8,528 nucleotides of DNA, from NCBI GenBank assembly GCA_002414145.1, contig DHYP01000058.1:9115-17642 (forward strand), read 5' to 3'. Position 1 is the stretch's first letter. Each line of letters begins with the position of its first letter. Positions 7,074-8,528 of the stretch are shown one piece after another. This stretch comes from Methylophilaceae bacterium UBA5127. Lineage in GTDB: Bacteria; Pseudomonadota; Gammaproteobacteria; Burkholderiales; Methylophilaceae. The translations under genes and the position numbers were made by a program. The notes below the pieces were generated by a model. That model was not told the origin of the DNA. It did not search any database and saw only the letters and a program-made list of their open reading frames with translations.

Positions 7074-8261
7074 CTATTTGGTTAGTAAAGCCAAATCCGC
7101 TTTCAAATCGTCTACATGCTCAAGCCCAACCGCGATACGCACCAAGTTATCTTTAATGCCTGCCTCTGCTCTCGCCTCTGCACTAACACGACTATGTGTA
7201 GTAGTCGCTGGGTGCGTGATGGTACTTTTGGCATCGCCCAAATTGGCGGTAATCGAAATCAGTTGCGTGGCATCAATCAAAGCCCAAGCGGCCTCTTGTT
7301 CACTTTGGCCTGCTTTTGGTTTGACTTCAAAGCTGACAATTCCGCCGCCACTTGTTTGTTGTTGCTTCGCCAGCGTATGCTGCGGGTGCGAAGTCAAACC
7401 CGGATAATAGACACGCGCTACTTGCGGTTGCGCTTCCAGCCAAGTCGCGAGTGCTAGCGCACGCTTGGCATGCGCTTCCATGCGCACATGCAAGGTCTCT
7501 AAGCCTTTTAAGAACACCCAAGCATTAAACGCGCTCATGGTGACCCCTGCCGTGCGCAAAAAGCCATACAGAGACTCCATCAACGCCTTACTGCCTAACA
7601 CTGCGCCACCCAAACATCTGCCCTGCCCGTCAATATATTTAGTCGCTGAGTGAATAATAATGTCAGCACTCAACGCCAAAGGCCTTTGAATCGCAGGCGT
7701 GCAAAAGCAGTTATCCACCACCAAATGCGCGCCCCCTTTGTGCGCAATTTCCGCCAACACACTGATATCGCCAACCTCAGTCAGCGGATTGGATGGCGTT
7801 TCTACAAAAAATAGCTTGGTTTTAGGCGTCAAAGCCGCCTGCCACTCGGCAGGATTGGTTAATGACACAAACGTGACCTGCAATCCCCAGCGCGCAAGAA
7901 TGTTGCTAAATAACTGCACGCTTGTACCAAAAATACTGCGTGAAGCCACAATATGATCTCCCGTACTACACAGCCCCATCACACATGCCAGTATTGCTGA
8001 CATCCCGCTAGAGGTAGCCACGCACTGCTCAGCACCTTCTAGTGCCGCCAATTTATCTTGAAACATAGAGACAGTCGGATTAGTAAAACGTGAATAGATA
8101 TTGCCATGTTCTGCGCCACTAAATCTTGCCGCGGCTTGTGCCGCACTCGCGAATCGAAAGCTTGAGTTTAGAAAAAGTGCTTCTGAGTTTTCGCCAAACT
8201 CTGTAGTTTGTGTGCCAGCGCGCACGCTGATTGTTTCTGTATGATATTGATTTATGTTCAT
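7074..8261 (-). CDS. metZ: O-succinylhomoserine sulfhydrylase (Cys/Met metabolism PLP enzyme)
   Basis: MetZ makes homocysteine directly from O-succinylhomoserine and sulfide, bypassing cystathionine, in methionine synthesis. The 395-residue protein is a gamma-family PLP enzyme: Tyr56 and Arg58 in YSRFTNPT, the SSGMSAI turn (84-90), Asp183 in VVDNCF, the PLP lysine Lys208 in SATKYIDGQGR, GGG at 305-307 and Arg375 in LVRIAVG for the substrate carboxylate. The DGQGR after the lysine favours MetZ over cystathionine gamma-synthase (MetB) or MetY, though activity on the acetyl ester cannot be excluded. The ATG at 8261 has only GGA 6 nt upstream. It is transcribed from its own promoter through a leader with a SAM-II-like aptamer and terminator, which supports the methionine role. 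It converges with ahpC on a shared terminator and appears monocistronic. Confidence 0.95.
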   Translation of the reverse strand: MNINQYHTETISVRAGTQTTEFGENSEALFLNSSFRFASAAQAAARFSGAEHGNIYSRFTNPTVSMFQDKLAALEGAEQCVATSSGMSAILACVMGLCSTGDHIVASRSIFGTSVQLFSNILARWGLQVTFVSLTNPAEWQAALTPKTKLFFVETPSNPLTEVGDISVLAEIAHKGGAHLVVDNCFCTPAIQRPLALSADIIIHSATKYIDGQGRCLGGAVLGSKALMESLYGFLRTAGVTMSAFNAWVFLKGLETLHVRMEAHAKRALALATWLEAQPQVARVYYPGLTSHPQHTLAKQQQTSGGGIVSFEVKPKAGQSEQEAAWALIDATQLISITANLGDAKSTITHPATTTHSRVSAEARAEAGIKDNLVRIAVGLEHVDDLKADLALLTK

Positions 8262-8284
8262 GAGTTGTCCGAATTCTGGGCATG

Positions 8285-8322
8285 AAAAAACCCGTTTAAG
8301 CTGAGGCTAAAACGGGTTTTTT
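8285..8322 (-). terminator. Leader terminator of metZ (expression platform of the riboswitch)
   Basis: On the minus strand AAAAAACCCGTTT (8322-8310) pairs perfectly with AAACGGGTTTTTT (8297-8285), 13 bp, followed inward by one A/A mismatch, an AGC/GCT helix and a 4-nt loop. It ends in six Us only 23 nt before the metZ ATG. No promoter can fit in 23 nt, so metZ mRNA has to read through this hairpin, which makes it an attenuator rather than a simple end of the upstream gene. CGTTTTAGC (8314-8306) in it can instead pair with GCTAAAGCG (8338-8330) as an antiterminator. Confidence 0.88.
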
Positions 8323-8331
8323 AGTATCTCG

Positions 8332-8404
8332 CTTTAGCAGTATTTTTTATGCGCCCGCAAGCTGAGTTTGGCTTTGTTTAAAGTTGGCCACTCAAATCAG
8401 CGCA
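8332..8404 (-). promoter_or_regulatory. SAM-II-type (SAM_alpha) riboswitch aptamer in the metZ leader
   Basis: Read on the minus strand this 73-nt element folds as an H-type pseudoknot. P1 is UGCGC (8404-8400) with GCGCA (8354-8350). L1 begins UGAUUUG (8399-8393). P2 pairs CUUGCGG (8361-8355) with CUGC and AAG (8340-8337, 8334-8332), leaving UA unpaired between them. L3 is UAAAAAAUA (8349-8341). UGAUUU, CUUGC, the A-rich loop and GCUAAA are the conserved blocks of the SAM-II class as I remember it, and that class commonly precedes metA, metX and metZ. The promoter places transcription start at the first P1 base. A hairpin of about 30 nt is inserted between L1 and P2. Downstream, GCUAAAGCG can swap from P2 to a 9-bp antiterminator, so SAM binding should favour termination and switch metZ off. 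The class call is from memory of the consensus, without a covariance search. Confidence 0.85.
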
Positions 8405-8409
8405 ATTAC

Positions 8410-8438
8410 ATTTAACGCTCAATCAATAGTGATGTCAA
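8410..8438 (-). promoter_or_regulatory. Sigma-70 promoter of metZ and its riboswitch leader
   Basis: On the minus strand a consensus TTGACA (8438-8433) is followed after exactly 17 nt by TTAAAT (8415-8410; 4 of 6 to TATAAT). The predicted start is about 8403-8404, which coincides with the first base of aptamer helix P1. That agreement supports both calls. Confidence 0.75.
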
Positions 8439-8469
8439 GAGAAATTACAAAAATAATTAACGCAAACAA

Positions 8470-8528
8470 TTACACGCCAAGTACGTCCAACACTTCATTT
8501 TGTCTGGCTTCCAAGCCTGCCCACAATG
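8470..8528 (-). CDS. Possible C-terminal end of an unidentified upstream gene
   Basis: On the minus strand one frame stays open from the right edge for 18 codons and ends in TAA at 8470-8472, giving LWAGLEARQNEVLDVLGV. The composition is protein-like, and the stop lies 31 bp before the metZ -35 box, which is a sensible gene border. I do not recognise the protein. A second frame is also open here but is rich in Cys and Trp and less likely. No terminator follows before the metZ promoter, so transcripts from this gene may run into the metZ leader. Confidence 0.4.
   Translation of the reverse strand, partial: LWAGLEARQNEVLDVLGV

Noticed and set aside
6405..8261. Horizontal transfer of ahpC or metZ suggested by locally higher GC
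   Set aside because: Counts of individual 60-base lines in metZ range from about 43 to 60 percent and overlap those of the gyrA operon; both genes are ordinary housekeeping families.
8285..8322. Hairpin as a plain terminator of the gene upstream of metZ
   Set aside because: Only 23 nt separate it from the metZ ATG, a strong promoter lies between it and the upstream stop, and an aptamer-like fold with a 9-bp antiterminator precedes it.
8332..8404. SAM-I (S-box) or SAH riboswitch for the metZ leader
   Set aside because: The four-way-junction features of SAM-I are absent, and the pseudoknot with UGAUUU, CUUGC and GCUAAA fits SAM-II instead.
1..8528. Short open frames antisense to aroG, pheA, serC, gyrA, ahpC and metZ
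   Set aside because: They lack ribosome-binding sites and recognisable protein character, and lie fully inside strongly supported genes.
1..8528. CRISPR arrays, insertion sequences, tRNA genes, phage or toxin-antitoxin elements
   Set aside because: No regularly spaced repeats, transposase-like reading frames, terminal inverted repeats or tRNA cloverleaf signatures were found.

Overview
The window reads as chromosomal DNA of a proteobacterium, most likely a betaproteobacterium. The gene order gyrA-serC-pheA-hisC, the fused chorismate mutase/prephenate dehydratase and the MetZ-type sulfhydrylase with its DGQGR motif all fit. A methylotrophic Methylophilaceae-like organism is my guess from the gene order and moderate GC, but nothing in the sequence proves it. 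There are no mobile elements, CRISPR arrays, tRNA or rRNA genes.

Layout. Positions 1-6224 form one tightly packed minus-strand block, transcribed from right to left: gyrA, serC, pheA, hisC and the first 116 codons of a DAHP synthase (aroG type) that runs off the left edge. Gaps are 10, 10 and 21 bp, then a 4-bp ATGA overlap, with no terminator between genes, so this looks like a single operon. It joins DNA gyrase subunit A to serine biosynthesis (SerC) and to the entry step and phenylalanine branch of aromatic synthesis (DAHP synthase, PheA, HisC-type aminotransferase). A 180-bp divergent spacer (6225-6404) holds a 12-bp perfect palindrome and a 7-bp stem-loop. On the plus strand comes a single peroxiredoxin gene (ahpC-like, 6405-7007), ended by a symmetrical terminator (7032-7067). 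That terminator also serves the convergent metZ (7074-8261, minus strand).

The most interesting part is the 143-nt leader of metZ (about 8262-8404, minus strand). A good sigma-70 promoter (TTGACA, 17 nt, TTAAAT) places the transcript start almost exactly at the 5' strand of a pseudoknot that matches the SAM-II riboswitch: P1 UGCGC/GCGCA, L1 with UGAUUU, P2 CUUGCGG pairing with CUGC-UA-AAG, and an A-rich L3. An intrinsic terminator follows. A 9-bp antiterminator (GCTAAAGCG with CGTTTTAGC) competes with both the aptamer's P2 and the terminator stem. This predicts a complete SAM-sensing OFF switch on methionine synthesis. The class is known; this instance, with an extra hairpin inserted in the L1/P2 linker, is what deserves a look.

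The right edge (8470-8528, minus strand) carries what may be the last 18 codons of an unidentified upstream gene.
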